Part shown: positions 29,405 through 38,913 of the stretch, in pieces
Layout of the letters: each line of letters begins with the position of its first letter
Position numbering within the stretch: the stretch's first letter is position 1
Source: a virus
Direction: 5' to 3' (one strand)
Virus record (IMG/VR): IMGVR_UViG_3300033153_006658
Span: 1-41,612 of that record
DNA: 41,612 nucleotides
The notes under the pieces: generated by a model
Seen by the model: the letters and a program-made list of their open reading frames with translations, nothing else
Told to the model about the DNA's origin: nothing
The model's database searches: none
Program-made: the position numbers and the translations under genes

Positions 29405-29755
29405 ATGTCTTTAAAAGTATTGAACAATGGATTACCAGTACAAGTAACAGCAACTGGTTCAGGAAGTCCTCAAACGCTATTTACAGCTGTAGCAGGAACA
29501 GATACGGCTGATTATGTTACTTTAGCTGTTACAAATGTATCAGCAGCAGATAAAACATTTAATCTTGGAGCTGGAGATGTTACAGATGATGCTAATTTAT
29601 ATGCTAAAGGTTGGGTTATCCCAGCTAATACAGCAAGCCCAGTTCTTATTGATATTGCTATTAATAACACTTCTGTAGTAAAAACTTGGGCAGAAGATGG
29701 AACTTCTCTAAATATTACGGCTCAAGCAGTTAATCGACCAGTTACTTCTCTTTAA
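29405..29755 (+). CDS. 116-residue beta-sandwich virion protein
   Basis: An A/T/V/N-rich sequence with regular strands (SLKVLNNGLPVQVTATGSG then TLFTAVAGTDTADYVTLAVT), typical of small Ig-like or C2-like decoration domains. There is no signal peptide and no cysteine. By position it is probably a tail or fibre decoration. Confidence 0.6.
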   Translation: MSLKVLNNGLPVQVTATGSGSPQTLFTAVAGTDTADYVTLAVTNVSAADKTFNLGAGDVTDDANLYAKGWVIPANTASPVLIDIAINNTSVVKTWAEDGTSLNITAQAVNRPVTSL

Positions 29756-29764
29756 TCTAAATAT

Positions 29765-30322
29765 ATGTCTCAACTTAAGAAATATACAAATCCTTTAAAA
29801 TTAGTATCTAAACCACATAGCATTGCTAGTGGTGTTGGGGCTGCTGCTGGTATTCCTTTTGACGGTACTGGCTCCGAAATAAAGAATTCTTCTAGTGGTA
29901 CTTGGCTTACGGAAGATGATGCAGGTACAATTGTAAATCTACTTAAAGATGGGTTATTAATTGATGGAGTTGACTCTGCACATTCAGTTTCATCATCTAC
30001 ATCTATTGATATTAGAAAATTTAATTTTGATGTAGATAATTCTGCTACATTTACAGGCTTTGTATGTGCATCTAAAAGAAAAATTATAGGTACAAGTGAC
30101 CAAGCACAAATCAGATTGTATCATAATGGATCAGCAGTAACTAGTACTATAAATATTGGGACAACAAGTGTATCAAAAATAGAGATATTATTTAAAAATT
30201 CTGGTTTAGTAACTCCAACGTTAACTGGAGCACAAATAAAAGATGATACATTCCAAGTTTTACTAACTTTTTTAGGAGGTACACATGATGAATATTGGCT
30301 TAAACTATATCCAATAAAATAA
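29765..30322 (+). CDS. 185-residue tail-associated adhesin-like protein
   Basis: The N-terminal ~20 residues are basic (MSQLKKYTNPLKLVSKPHSI), followed by a G/A-rich hinge and a beta-rich body ending in TFLGGTHDEYWLKLYPIK. The pattern of an attachment arm followed by a beta domain fits a fibre tip or adhesin. No enzyme motif. Not a recognised family. Confidence 0.55.
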   Translation: MSQLKKYTNPLKLVSKPHSIASGVGAAAGIPFDGTGSEIKNSSSGTWLTEDDAGTIVNLLKDGLLIDGVDSAHSVSSSTSIDIRKFNFDVDNSATFTGFVCASKRKIIGTSDQAQIRLYHNGSAVTSTINIGTTSVSKIEILFKNSGLVTPTLTGAQIKDDTFQVLLTFLGGTHDEYWLKLYPIK

Positions 30323-30340
30323 TAATTTAATTTATATAAA

Positions 30341-31492
30341 ATGGCATCTTTTCAATATACAAATCAGGTAAATAAAATACTACAGGAGAAAGGAATCCCT
30401 GCTAGTGTTGGTACGCATGGAACAAGTCATGTTGGATTAAGATTTGCACAACATAAAACTCTACAAAGTCAGAAGGATGAAATGGAAGCATTATCTAAAC
30501 AATTCGGAGGAACAATTAGTACTGATGAATTATTAAAAGAATATGCTAAATACAAATCTGAGATTGGTAGTAAGCTTACTGAGGCTGTTACTCAAGTAGA
30601 ATTCTTTAAGAACAAACCTAATAAATCAGCTCATGAAGAAGCTTTAATGAGAACTGGGCAGATGTTTATAGATAATATACCTGATTTTAATACGACTATT
30701 TCAAAGATAGCTAAAGGTCAAAAGACAGAAGAAATATTTAGACCACATGCTGTTATTCAAAAAGAACAACAAGCTATAGGCAAAGAGGAGGCTGGAAGAG
30801 CTTTTGCTTTACGTAGAGCTGCAAGTGAAACTAAACCAAGTGCTAGAGGAGAAATAACACCAATATCAGAAAGATATTATACCCGACAAGTTGCTGGTTT
30901 TACACCTGAGCAATTAAGTGAAGCTACAAGACAAAGTACGCCTTATTTTTCAAGTGCAAGACAAGCAAATAAACTTAGATCATTTCGTCAATTCACAAGA
31001 GGAGTCCAAGAAACAGGTGAATTTAAGAGACCAGATCAATTTATTACAAAGAAAGGTATCTTACAAACTATCAAACAAGGCACAGCAGGACGTACAGACG
31101 AAGAAACAAAGTTTCTGGATGATAGACTCAAAGAAATGGATAAGATGGAAGCTGCGGCAATTAAAGCAGGAAATAAAGCTGAAGCATTAAGAATAAAAGA
31201 AAGTAAAAAACGTATGAGTGGAAATGGTAATTTAAGCAATGAAGCTTTAGCGAGTCTTAGAACAAATGGAGGTAGCAGTAGATACTATAATGATGTAGCA
31301 CAATTCAATCAAGCTACAGGAGGCAGCCCTTCACAAGTGGGTGCTGGAGGTAAGTTTAATATACCATCTCAGCTCCAAACAGCGTATACTGCAAATACAG
31401 CTTCTAATTTTCATGAAGAGAATCAAGGAGTTGGACAAGGTTCAAATGTTTTTAATCCCGCTGGGAATCAAGATACGGTAACATATTACTAA
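30341..31492 (+). CDS. Candidate ejection protein 1
   Basis: A 383-residue, highly charged helical protein without beta domains (begins MASFQYTNQVNKILQEKGIP), rich in K, E, Q and A, with a low-complexity Q/G/N-rich C-terminal ~70 residues. It is the first of three large helical proteins after the fibre genes. In podoviruses such a trio forms the internal core that is injected with the DNA. The assignment is by context. Confidence 0.6.
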   Translation: MASFQYTNQVNKILQEKGIPASVGTHGTSHVGLRFAQHKTLQSQKDEMEALSKQFGGTISTDELLKEYAKYKSEIGSKLTEAVTQVEFFKNKPNKSAHEEALMRTGQMFIDNIPDFNTTISKIAKGQKTEEIFRPHAVIQKEQQAIGKEEAGRAFALRRAASETKPSARGEITPISERYYTRQVAGFTPEQLSEATRQSTPYFSSARQANKLRSFRQFTRGVQETGEFKRPDQFITKKGILQTIKQGTAGRTDEETKFLDDRLKEMDKMEAAAIKAGNKAEALRIKESKKRMSGNGNLSNEALASLRTNGGSSRYYNDVAQFNQATGGSPSQVGAGGKFNIPSQLQTAYTANTASNFHEENQGVGQGSNVFNPAGNQDTVTYY

Positions 31493-31502
31493 TATATAAT
31501 TT

Positions 31503-33941
31503 ATGCCAGATAATAACGTACAAGCTCAAATACAAGATGCTCAAACGAGACTAGAAAGCAGTGATCCTGTTGTCTGGAAATCTGCTGAACGTGAGTTAAT
31601 GGGTTTAGGAGTAGAACCTACTAGAACTAGTCAACCTACTAGAACTAGTCAACCTACTACTACCTCTAGCAGACGTACTACTGCTGAATATAATTACTCT
31701 CCAGAAGAAATAGAAAGATTTAAAAAGACAGGAAGTCACTTCGAGAAAATTGGAGGATCTTTATCTGATTTATATAATGGTCAAAGAGGTATAACAGCTC
31801 GTAGAACAGCAACAACTCCAGCAAGTGGGGATGATCCTTTAGTTGATCCTGTATTAAGGAAAGACCCTAAATATAATAAATTCAAAGGAGCTGATTATAA
31901 AACTCTTCTTGAAGGAGTTAAAAGTGGAGAAATAAGAGCTGATGCTGGAGACCCTATATGGTCTGCTTTAGCTGATTTTGATCCTATTACAGGAGAAAGG
32001 ATACCTACTCCAGAAATGATAAGAGTGCATAATTTCTTGAATCCAAGGCAACAAGTATCTGGAGAAACTTTAACTCAAGAATTTTCACCTACTGCTACTA
32101 ATCTTGATTTATCTGGTATAGATCCAAATACAGCAGAAGGAAGAAAGCTTCTTGCAGAAAGAGGATCTGAGCTTATAACAGAGACAGGACAATCTGCATT
32201 AGATATAGATGAAGAAATAAGAAGAAGAGCAAATATTTCTCTTCAGAATCAATTATTAGCTGGTGAAGATATATTAAATAGAAAAACAGGATATTTTAAA
32301 GAATCTGAAGAGATAGCTATTGAAAGAGAAAATGTAGAATTAAGTAAAACAGTTAGCGAACTTAAAAATAAAGAAGCACAAACTCAAGCTGATCATGATA
32401 CAAAAATCAGTAGGTTAGAAAAAGATAAAGAAAAAAGAGAAATGGAAACAAGAGCAAGCTCTGCATTAGGAGGCTTAGGATATAGGACATCTGTAAGGGC
32501 GGTTGAAAATGCTATTGATTCTTATGAAGAGATAATAAGTGATGCTACTAAAGAAAAATTTAGATCACAAGAATATTATGATTCTTTAGAGACATATACA
32601 TTAGATAGTTCAAAGAATAGAAAAGCTGCTATTGATTTAGATTACGCAACTAAACAAGAAGCTGCTTTTGATGAATATTCTGTTATCTTAAGAGATACAT
32701 CTGAGGGACAACGAATGAATGATGCTACATATGCTTTAGCTGTTAAAGATGCTAAAGAGAAAATGATGGGTGCCCAATTAGATAATGCTAAACAATGGGC
32801 TACTGAAGAAAGAGCTATACGACAAGAAGATTATGAAAATCAATTCGCTTTATCAAAAGAACTTGGGACTCTTGGTACATTTGCTGGAGGTATATCTGCT
32901 ACTCAAAAGCCAAGATGGACTCATACTGCTGTTTCAGATGATGAATGGTTAGGTAAAACTGATCAAGAGAAAAAAGACTTTGTTATGGATATGAATAGAA
33001 AAGAAGGTGGAGTTAAAAGTGATAGAGCTACAAGACATAATAATCCTACTGCTATGACAACTGGTGTTGCTGCATCTTTAGGATTAGTTGAAGGAGTTGA
33101 TTATACTCAAGGAGATGCGTTCCCTGATAATCCTAATCTATTCACTGCAAAATTCTTAGGAGATGGAATCGCTACAACAATTAAAGCATTAGATTTAGCT
33201 GCTAAAAATCCTGGACGTTCTGCTTTCTATACTGGAAGCCCATTAGGAAACACACAACCATTATCAGGTGATGAACAAAGATTGGTAGATAATCCTTTAT
33301 CTATTACTGGATTAACTAAGACTGCAAGAGGTAAATCATTAGCTAGTCTAGCTAATAAAGGAGTAGATGTGAATAAGATATTTGGTAATTCTACTTTCTT
33401 AAAATTTGATAATGATGAATATGGTAAGATTACAGATTTAGTACAATTAAGAAATAGGTTAACTGATATTAAACGTTTAAAAAAAGCGGTTAATACTGGA
33501 TTCTTTGAAAATAAATATCAAGAAGGATTACAATTTGTAGGAGAAAGTAGCCCTGAATTCAATAAATTACAATCATTAATTGGTAAAAATTTAGCAGATT
33601 ATGTTAAAAGAATGTCTGGTGCTGCTGTATCAGAAGAAGAAGCTCAAAGACTTGCTAAGAATGTTATGGGATTACATCAACAAGATGAAAATTTCTTAGC
33701 AAAATTAGAGGTATTCGAGACAGATTTAAATGAATTAATTTCTTCTAAATCTACAGAATGGGGATTTGATGATGAGCAAGGACTGTTTAAAATGGCTGGT
33801 GTTCCTTATATACCATCTAGTGACACTGGAACTATTAAAGTTGGAGATTCTTCTGTTAATAGTTTCTTAAAACAAAAAGGACTCATTAATCCAGATGATG
33901 CTTCTTCTATACAAAATTTACTTAATAATGCTAACCAATAA
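31503..33941 (+). CDS. Candidate ejection protein 2 with muramidase-like domain
   Basis: This protein of 812 residues has an N-terminal ~120-residue disordered part with a repeated PTRTSQ unit and long coiled-coil segments (about 230-330). A globular segment at about 485-570 follows: MNRKEGG, then RHNNPTAMTTG, then GDAFPDNPNLFTAKF-x3-GIATTIKAL. The E-G-G/R-x-N-N-P/F-x-F-x2-G-x2-A layout resembles virion lysozymes that digest peptidoglycan during DNA entry. It is probably an injected core protein with local cell-wall activity. Confidence 0.6.
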   Translation: MPDNNVQAQIQDAQTRLESSDPVVWKSAERELMGLGVEPTRTSQPTRTSQPTTTSSRRTTAEYNYSPEEIERFKKTGSHFEKIGGSLSDLYNGQRGITARRTATTPASGDDPLVDPVLRKDPKYNKFKGADYKTLLEGVKSGEIRADAGDPIWSALADFDPITGERIPTPEMIRVHNFLNPRQQVSGETLTQEFSPTATNLDLSGIDPNTAEGRKLLAERGSELITETGQSALDIDEEIRRRANISLQNQLLAGEDILNRKTGYFKESEEIAIERENVELSKTVSELKNKEAQTQADHDTKISRLEKDKEKREMETRASSALGGLGYRTSVRAVENAIDSYEEIISDATKEKFRSQEYYDSLETYTLDSSKNRKAAIDLDYATKQEAAFDEYSVILRDTSEGQRMNDATYALAVKDAKEKMMGAQLDNAKQWATEERAIRQEDYENQFALSKELGTLGTFAGGISATQKPRWTHTAVSDDEWLGKTDQEKKDFVMDMNRKEGGVKSDRATRHNNPTAMTTGVAASLGLVEGVDYTQGDAFPDNPNLFTAKFLGDGIATTIKALDLAAKNPGRSAFYTGSPLGNTQPLSGDEQRLVDNPLSITGLTKTARGKSLASLANKGVDVNKIFGNSTFLKFDNDEYGKITDLVQLRNRLTDIKRLKKAVNTGFFENKYQEGLQFVGESSPEFNKLQSLIGKNLADYVKRMSGAAVSEEEAQRLAKNVMGLHQQDENFLAKLEVFETDLNELISSKSTEWGFDDEQGLFKMAGVPYIPSSDTGTIKVGDSSVNSFLKQKGLINPDDASSIQNLLNNANQ
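31617..31652 (+). repeat. Two tandem 18-bp repeats in the ejection gene
   Basis: An 18-base unit (31617-31634) is repeated exactly at 31635-31652 and begins a third time. It encodes the PTRTSQ repeat. It is likely to vary in copy number through slippage. Confidence 0.8.
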
Positions 33942-33943
33942 TC

Positions 33944-35377
33944 ATGGCTATACAAAATACATTAAATGAAGAAGAGACTAATCTTGTTAACACTTTGATT
34001 AATAGTGGTATTACAGATGAGAAAGAACTTGAAAGTAATCTTTTTGAATTCCGCGAATTTAAGAATAAACAACAACAAGAAATTAAACAAGCAATACCAG
34101 CTGAAGAGCAAGGCACTCCAGGTTTAGAAGGGTTTGCTGCTGGTACATTTAAAGGATTACTAAGTACTGTAACTGGAATGTCTGAATTAGGACAAAAACT
34201 ATTAGATCCTACTCGTTGGTTTAGTAAAAAACATAGAGAAAGAGAAGTAGCTAAAATACCAGAAGAACTAACTACTCCTGTTGGTACTGCAGAAAAAATT
34301 GGGTTTGGAGCTGAACAAATAGGAGAATTTTTTGTACCAGCTACTAAGGTTGCAAAACCATTAAAAGCTGCTACTAAAGGTAGTTCATGGTTAACTAAAT
34401 TATTAACAACTATGGGTGTTGAAGGGACTATTGGTGGTGGTGTATCGGCATTACAAGAAGGTGAAATTGGTACAGAACAATTAATAGATGGAGCTATAAG
34501 TGCTGCCGCTGGAGGTACTGCTATTCTTTTAAGTGCACCAGTTAAAGCTATAGGAGTAGGAATTAAAAAACTTGGAGTTAAAGTATTGCAATCTACAGTA
34601 AAGACCCCAATAGCGGCTTTAAAAGAATATGCTAAAAAGTATACTTCTTTAGGAGATGAAATGATGAAATTATTAAAAACTGGAGCTTTAAAAGTTGATG
34701 ATACTGCTCATGTATTAAAACAATCTGATGATGTATTAGAAACATTTGGAAAATCTTATGATGATATCTTTAAACAGAAAGAAATTACTATGAGTGCTGA
34801 TGATGTATTTGATGGTATAAAGAAGGGATTTGATGATTTGCCAACTGGCTTAGTTGAAGAAGAACTTAAAACATTAGATGATATTCAAAAGATTGTAACA
34901 GGTAAAAAAGAAAGATTAGCAGGAGGTATGTTTGACGGATTCCAGTTAAATAAAATAAAAAGATCATTAGCTAATAAAGGGTATGCTGGTATACAAGATA
35001 CTCCAGCTAAAGAAATGTATAGGGATGCTAGTAAATTTATCAGAGAATTTATTGAATCTAAAGATAATACAGGAACCATTAGAGATTTAAATAAATCATG
35101 GAAGTTATGGTCTGATATACAAGAGGGAGCTGTGAATAAATTAGCAGGTGAATCATCTGTTACATTATCTGCTCCTATAGCTGCAGTCGGGAAAGTAACG
35201 GGAGAAGTAGCTGATATGCTTAAATTAACAACTGGGAATATTAGTAAAATATTAAGCTGGGTAGGTGCTGGTGTGGAAGGATTATCTTCAGTACAGATAA
35301 AAGCTATCAAATCTTTAGGTCAATTCATTACAGATATGGATAAAGCTGAACAACCAGAAGGAGGAGAAGAACAATAA
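33944..35377 (+). CDS. Candidate ejection protein 3 (membrane-active)
   Basis: This 477-residue protein begins with a charged helix. Hydrophobic glycine/alanine-rich stretches follow (about 60-75, 150-210: GVEGTIGGGVSAL, AAAGGTAILLSAPVKAIGVG), then long helices with WF, DD and KK patterns. Such segments insert into membranes in podoviral ejection proteins. It starts 2 bases after ejection protein 2 and is the last gene before the genome's main terminator. The role is inferred. Confidence 0.6.
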   Translation: MAIQNTLNEEETNLVNTLINSGITDEKELESNLFEFREFKNKQQQEIKQAIPAEEQGTPGLEGFAAGTFKGLLSTVTGMSELGQKLLDPTRWFSKKHREREVAKIPEELTTPVGTAEKIGFGAEQIGEFFVPATKVAKPLKAATKGSSWLTKLLTTMGVEGTIGGGVSALQEGEIGTEQLIDGAISAAAGGTAILLSAPVKAIGVGIKKLGVKVLQSTVKTPIAALKEYAKKYTSLGDEMMKLLKTGALKVDDTAHVLKQSDDVLETFGKSYDDIFKQKEITMSADDVFDGIKKGFDDLPTGLVEEELKTLDDIQKIVTGKKERLAGGMFDGFQLNKIKRSLANKGYAGIQDTPAKEMYRDASKFIREFIESKDNTGTIRDLNKSWKLWSDIQEGAVNKLAGESSVTLSAPIAAVGKVTGEVADMLKLTTGNISKILSWVGAGVEGLSSVQIKAIKSLGQFITDMDKAEQPEGGEEQ

Positions 35378-35389
35378 TATTACATACTA

Positions 35390-35420
35390 AAAAAGAGACC
35401 CTATATTAGAGTCTCTTTTT
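35390..35420. terminator. Main bidirectional terminator
   Basis: AAAAAGAGAC (35390-35399) pairs perfectly with GTCTCTTTTT (35411-35420) around an 11-base loop, with T-runs in both directions. It ends both the late rightward unit (35377) and the leftward lysis unit (35431). Confidence 0.9.
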
Positions 35421-35430
35421 GTTTGTGTTG

Positions 35431-35769
35431 CTATTTAGCAGATCCACATAATTCCATATAATAACTATATTCACTCATAGATGTAATCGGTGCAGGCTGG
35501 TTGTAGTATTTAAGTAAATCTACATTTAAGCTTTCGAATGCTGACATATATAAGTCTCTATCGGCAAAGATAGAATTTCTTGTATCACATATAAATTCAA
35601 TTAACAGATCATTATCATCTGCTAATCTTCTTACAAGTAACTCTTGTTTTCCAATTATAGCCGATTGTGTATTGAAAAAATTATCTTGGTTACTAGCCAT
35701 TCTTATCTGTACTATTCCCATTATAATAACAGAAATTGCAATTAACATAATTGATGTAGTGTTTTTCAT
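35431..35769 (-). CDS. 112-residue signal-anchored protein, last lysis-region gene
   Basis: Residues about 4-23 form one transmembrane segment (NTTSIMLIAISVIIMGIV), followed by ~85 polar residues that are probably outside the cytoplasm, ending ELCGSAK. Two cysteines (about 61 and 109) could pair. The size and topology fit an inner-membrane spanin or an accessory lysis protein. No partner gene is clear. It ends 11 bases from the main terminator with a TAG stop. Confidence 0.55.
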   Translation of the reverse strand: MKNTTSIMLIAISVIIMGIVQIRMASNQDNFFNTQSAIIGKQELLVRRLADDNDLLIEFICDTRNSIFADRDLYMSAFESLNVDLLKYYNQPAPITSMSEYSYYMELCGSAK

Positions 35770-35778
35770 ATAAGTATA

Positions 35779-36471
35779 TTATTTTTTAAGAATTCTAAAT
35801 GATGGAGAGTAGCAAGATGATATACCATCCAACCATAAATTACCTTTATAATTAAGGAATTCTATAGGCATCGCTTTCAATCCATCTGGGTATCCTTTAT
35901 AACTTGTCTTAGAAGAACTATCAAACCATAGGCATAATCCTGTAGATACATCTTTTAATGTCCCTCCATTATTCCTATATTCAAAAAGTTCATCTGGTAA
36001 TATTGCACAAAGAACAGCATTGTGTTTTGTAGGCAACCATACAGGTGGTAATGGTCTAGGGTTGATTGCACTAGATGTTTTACGTCTATAAGTCATTGAA
36101 ACTATTAATGGTCTTCTATTTCCGATGTATTGCTCATATAAAGCACGTTCTTTCCTTATTGGAATAAGATTACCTAATCTTACTTTACACACGCCAAAAT
36201 CGATTATGATAGGTTCTTTTTTTAGTTCTTCTGCTATTTTACCCATATGAACACCAACCTTAGAATTTATACCTAATCTCTTACGAAATCGCTCAGAGAA
36301 AGTTTTATCGTATTCTAATTTGTGTGCAATTTTAGGACGTCTTAAAGCTGTTTCAATTCTAATAGCATTTTGTATAGAAGCAAATGTACAGTTGTTTGAA
36401 CCTTGTTTAGCAAATCCTATTTTTTTTGCTGCATCCATAATAAGTTCACTACCAGTAGTTAATTTTGACAT
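35779..36471 (-). CDS. Putative papain-like (C39-like) cysteine peptidase
   Basis: This 230-residue protein has a candidate catalytic cysteine in NNCTFASIQNAIRI (about 26-39), a candidate histidine in TKHNAVLCAIL (about 148-158), and LCLWFDSSSK after it. A Cys in a C-x-x-A-x-x-N-A helix followed by a late H-x-V/A strand is the papain-like/C39 pattern. There is no signal peptide. It might cut peptide bridges, virion proteins or host proteins. The fold is inferred, not proven. Confidence 0.5.
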   Translation of the reverse strand: MSKLTTGSELIMDAAKKIGFAKQGSNNCTFASIQNAIRIETALRRPKIAHKLEYDKTFSERFRKRLGINSKVGVHMGKIAEELKKEPIIIDFGVCKVRLGNLIPIRKERALYEQYIGNRRPLIVSMTYRRKTSSAINPRPLPPVWLPTKHNAVLCAILPDELFEYRNNGGTLKDVSTGLCLWFDSSSKTSYKGYPDGLKAMPIEFLNYKGNLWLDGISSCYSPSFRILKK

Positions 36472-36476
36472 AATTA

Positions 36477-37091
36477 TTATAAGTTATTGATAATTTGTTT
36501 TAGATCAGTTTTGAATTTTTTAAATTCTTCAACGGCATTCAATAAAGGTTTAAACTTTCTATGAAGTCCAATTTCATCTAAGCATCTTTCTACTGTATCA
36601 TGTTCACGGAATACTCTTTCTGATACTGGTACTTCTCTATCCATTATTTCTATAAGTATTTTAAGTTCACGTGTCATAAGTATTGAGTTAAATGTTTTAC
36701 GAATATCTGGGTTAAAAATGATATCTTCAATGTATAATCCTTCTGTATATTGTAGATGGGATAAATCAACAAATCCTTTCCAGTCTCCTCCCCATTCAAT
36801 ATGATATTTATCAGCTAGCTCTTTTACTATATTCCATTGTATATTATAGCTAGTCTTACCATTATCATACTTATAAATATCCATAGCTAAACCCCAGTTA
36901 TGCCAACTATAAGGAAATTGAACTAGAGAAGCTCCTGAATTAAATAATTCATTCTGTCTTTGTTTAAGCCTATATGTATCAGATATCCTTATATCTTGTC
37001 CTGTTTTTTCTCGGAGTTCATCCAAGAAATCTCTGAATAATTGTTGGACATTTGGGTGTAAAGCTGATATAGCTCTTATTGATTGTGACAT
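36477..37091 (-). CDS. M15-type peptidase (endolysin-like)
   Basis: This 204-residue protein has the M15 zinc-peptidase signature S62-W-H64-N-W-G67-L-A69-M-D71, with a third ligand in DLSH112. It should cut L-Ala-D-Glu or D-Ala bonds in peptidoglycan. The C-terminal ~80 residues are helical and unlike known wall-binding domains. There is no signal peptide, so release would need a holin. A second, membrane-anchored M15 gene lies at 37660-38898. Confidence 0.85.
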   Translation of the reverse strand: MSQSIRAISALHPNVQQLFRDFLDELREKTGQDIRISDTYRLKQRQNELFNSGASLVQFPYSWHNWGLAMDIYKYDNGKTSYNIQWNIVKELADKYHIEWGGDWKGFVDLSHLQYTEGLYIEDIIFNPDIRKTFNSILMTRELKILIEIMDREVPVSERVFREHDTVERCLDEIGLHRKFKPLLNAVEEFKKFKTDLKQIINNL

Positions 37092-37092
37092 A

Positions 37093-37200
37093 TTATTGGT
37101 TAAAAATCTTTTTAAAGAAATCAGGTAATTCTACATCCTTAGGACATTGACCCCGTAAATGATAAGACTTACACTTATCGCACTTAATTAGTTCACTCAT
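37093..37200 (-). CDS. 35-residue zinc-knuckle peptide
   Basis: ATG 37200 opens a frame ending one base before the M15 gene's start. The product begins MSELIKCDKCKSYHLRGQCP: C7-x2-C10-x3-H14-x4-C19, one residue shorter than a retroviral-type CCHC zinc knuckle. The downstream half is a short helix. A zinc knuckle usually binds single-stranded RNA or DNA. Support is from motif and tight packing. Confidence 0.55.
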   Translation of the reverse strand: MSELIKCDKCKSYHLRGQCPKDVELPDFFKKIFNQ

Positions 37201-37202
37201 AA

Positions 37203-37436
37203 TTATTGGGTTACATTGATTTCTTTTCCTTCTGAATTATACCATTGTCCATCTTTTTCAACATATGAATTAGGAAATGTTTTATTAATACGTTCTATAT
37301 AATCTAATGTAAGATATATTTTATAAGACTGTATTCTTTTCAGTTTACCTTTTTGAGATGTCTTTTCCCTTACATACTCAGCTTCTAAATCTTTCTTACT
37401 TTCCCTTGTAGCTATTGCATTGAATGTGCCGTCCAT
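37203..37436 (-). CDS. 77-residue hypothetical protein
   Basis: A basic, helical protein (begins MDGTFNAIATRESKKDLEAE) with a C-terminal strand region (DGQWYNSEGKEINVTQ). Its start lies inside the end of the upstream gene, overlapping by 41 bases. Not recognised. Confidence 0.5.
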   Translation of the reverse strand: MDGTFNAIATRESKKDLEAEYVREKTSQKGKLKRIQSYKIYLTLDYIERINKTFPNSYVEKDGQWYNSEGKEINVTQ

Positions 37437-37650
37437 TTTGTTTAGAGTTAATTAATTTTGAAAGTTCTTCCTTATTATAACCTGAAAGAAGCATAATAAA
37501 TACCTCCCTAGATTCTTGTATATCATCAGCATACCCTACTAAGATTTTAATCTTATCAAAATATAATCCATATTCCATTCCACAATCTTGTTTAATTTTA
37601 AAAACATACCCGCTATCCTCATCTTTAAGTTCACTTAGATCAATGTCCAT
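37396..37650 (-). CDS. 84-residue hypothetical protein
   Basis: Begins MDIDLSELKDEDSGYVFKIK; two strand pairs and a C-terminal helix (FIMLLSGYNKEELSKLINSK). It overlaps the next gene by 41 bases, which supports coupled translation. It lies 10 bases after the lysin gene. Function unknown. Confidence 0.55.
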   Translation of the reverse strand: MDIDLSELKDEDSGYVFKIKQDCGMEYGLYFDKIKILVGYADDIQESREVFIMLLSGYNKEELSKLINSKQNGRHIQCNSYKGK

Positions 37651-37659
37651 ATTAAATTA

Positions 37660-38898
37660 TTAAAGTTTATATCTAAAATAACATCCTCCAAATCCTCCTA
37701 GTTCCACAAGTACGGAATCAACATTTTTATGCCAGTTTTCAGGGCTACTAGCATAAATAGTTCCACTTATTCTACAAAATGGACTTAACTCACCAAGCTT
37801 AGTATTTTTTCTTAATGCTGTAGATGTAGCCATGTTTCTAATAGCCTCTTCATAGCTTCCAAACTCTCTAGTACACCCGCTATCAGTTCTTCCTATACAA
37901 GTCTTTCCATCAGTACCATAATCATAATTACCCACATTACCTATATTATAAGCTGTTTTAAGCCTCTTTCCAAGTGAAGTATCAGCTGTAGCTATAGCAA
38001 CTAATAGATAAGGATTTATTCCTGCCTCTATTCCTATAGAGTAAAATAAATCTGATTGATTACAAAGCTCGGTAAGATCATTGCCTAGATTATTTATCTT
38101 TCCATAATTTCTTTTACAAACATATTGTTTAATAATTTCCTTTTCACTCCATTTATATTTTGGTATTTCAAAATGAGGTTTATCTACCATCTTCCAATCA
38201 CCACCCCATATCAAACCAAGATTCTTTCCTACTTCACCAATCTTCTTCCAATTACAATCTGACCAATTAGGCTTTCCATCAACAAGACATACTATATCAA
38301 AAGCATTACCTGTTTGATGAACTGACTCCCAACTGTCAGCATAAGTTACTACAGGACGTCTCAGGAAGAGCTCATGCTGCCTCTCAGGAGTTCTAAGACC
38401 TTCAAAGACAAATGTATCCACTCCGTGTGCCTTAAGTATTCTAACGAGCTCCTGTGCTTTTTCTTTTGCTAATTTATTTAGAGTCTCGATAGCAGGCAGT
38501 TTAAAGTTCTTACCTAGAACTTGATAAAAATCTGATAATGAAAGATTATTTCTTTCTAATACTTGTCCTACAAATACCTCCATAACTTCAAGTCTAGCAA
38601 TATGTCTGATTTCTTCTAGTGTTTCTGGAATAACTATTAGTTCTTCTTTGTTTTCAACGTAGTATTTTACCATCATTTCCATTTCAATCTCCTTTGTTTT
38701 AGCTTCAATAAAATCTTCAAACTTAGCTCTATCTATAATATTATAGAAATCTTTTCTTAGAGAATCAGCGTTAGCTTCAGCTGTTTCGAGATTGCTCATA
38801 AGCTTATATCCAGTGTAATCAAATGTTATAGTTTTATATGATCCAAAGATTATAACAAAAGATAGTATGGCTATTAAAATATATTTGATTTTAATCAT
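37660..38898 (-). CDS. Membrane-anchored bimodular lysin (M15 + muramidase-like)
   Basis: This protein of 412 residues has a transmembrane or signal-anchor segment at 5-21 and a helical linker (about 35-150). An M15 peptidase domain follows with S192-V-H194-Q-T-G-N-A-F-D201 and PH242FE. The C-terminal lysozyme-like domain (about 285-400) contains INPYLLVAIATADTSLGK and YNIGNVGNYDYGTDGK. In this lysozyme-like family a Glu usually stands where D306 is, so the second domain may be altered or use Asp. The anchor suggests export and tethering like a SAR endolysin. Confidence 0.8.
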   Translation of the reverse strand: MIKIKYILIAILSFVIIFGSYKTITFDYTGYKLMSNLETAEANADSLRKDFYNIIDRAKFEDFIEAKTKEIEMEMMVKYYVENKEELIVIPETLEEIRHIARLEVMEVFVGQVLERNNLSLSDFYQVLGKNFKLPAIETLNKLAKEKAQELVRILKAHGVDTFVFEGLRTPERQHELFLRRPVVTYADSWESVHQTGNAFDIVCLVDGKPNWSDCNWKKIGEVGKNLGLIWGGDWKMVDKPHFEIPKYKWSEKEIIKQYVCKRNYGKINNLGNDLTELCNQSDLFYSIGIEAGINPYLLVAIATADTSLGKRLKTAYNIGNVGNYDYGTDGKTCIGRTDSGCTREFGSYEEAIRNMATSTALRKNTKLGELSPFCRISGTIYASSPENWHKNVDSVLVELGGFGGCYFRYKL

Positions 38899-38913
38899 GT
38901 TGTTTAGTTGTAA

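Noticed and set aside
30918-31190. Alternative-frame ORF inside ejection protein 1
   Set aside because: It lies wholly inside a longer, better-supported gene on the same strand and has K/Q-rich shadow composition.
31617-31652. Possible CRISPR-like repeat
   Set aside because: Two direct 18-bp copies without spacers, in frame inside a coding sequence, are a simple coding repeat. No CRISPR array was seen anywhere.
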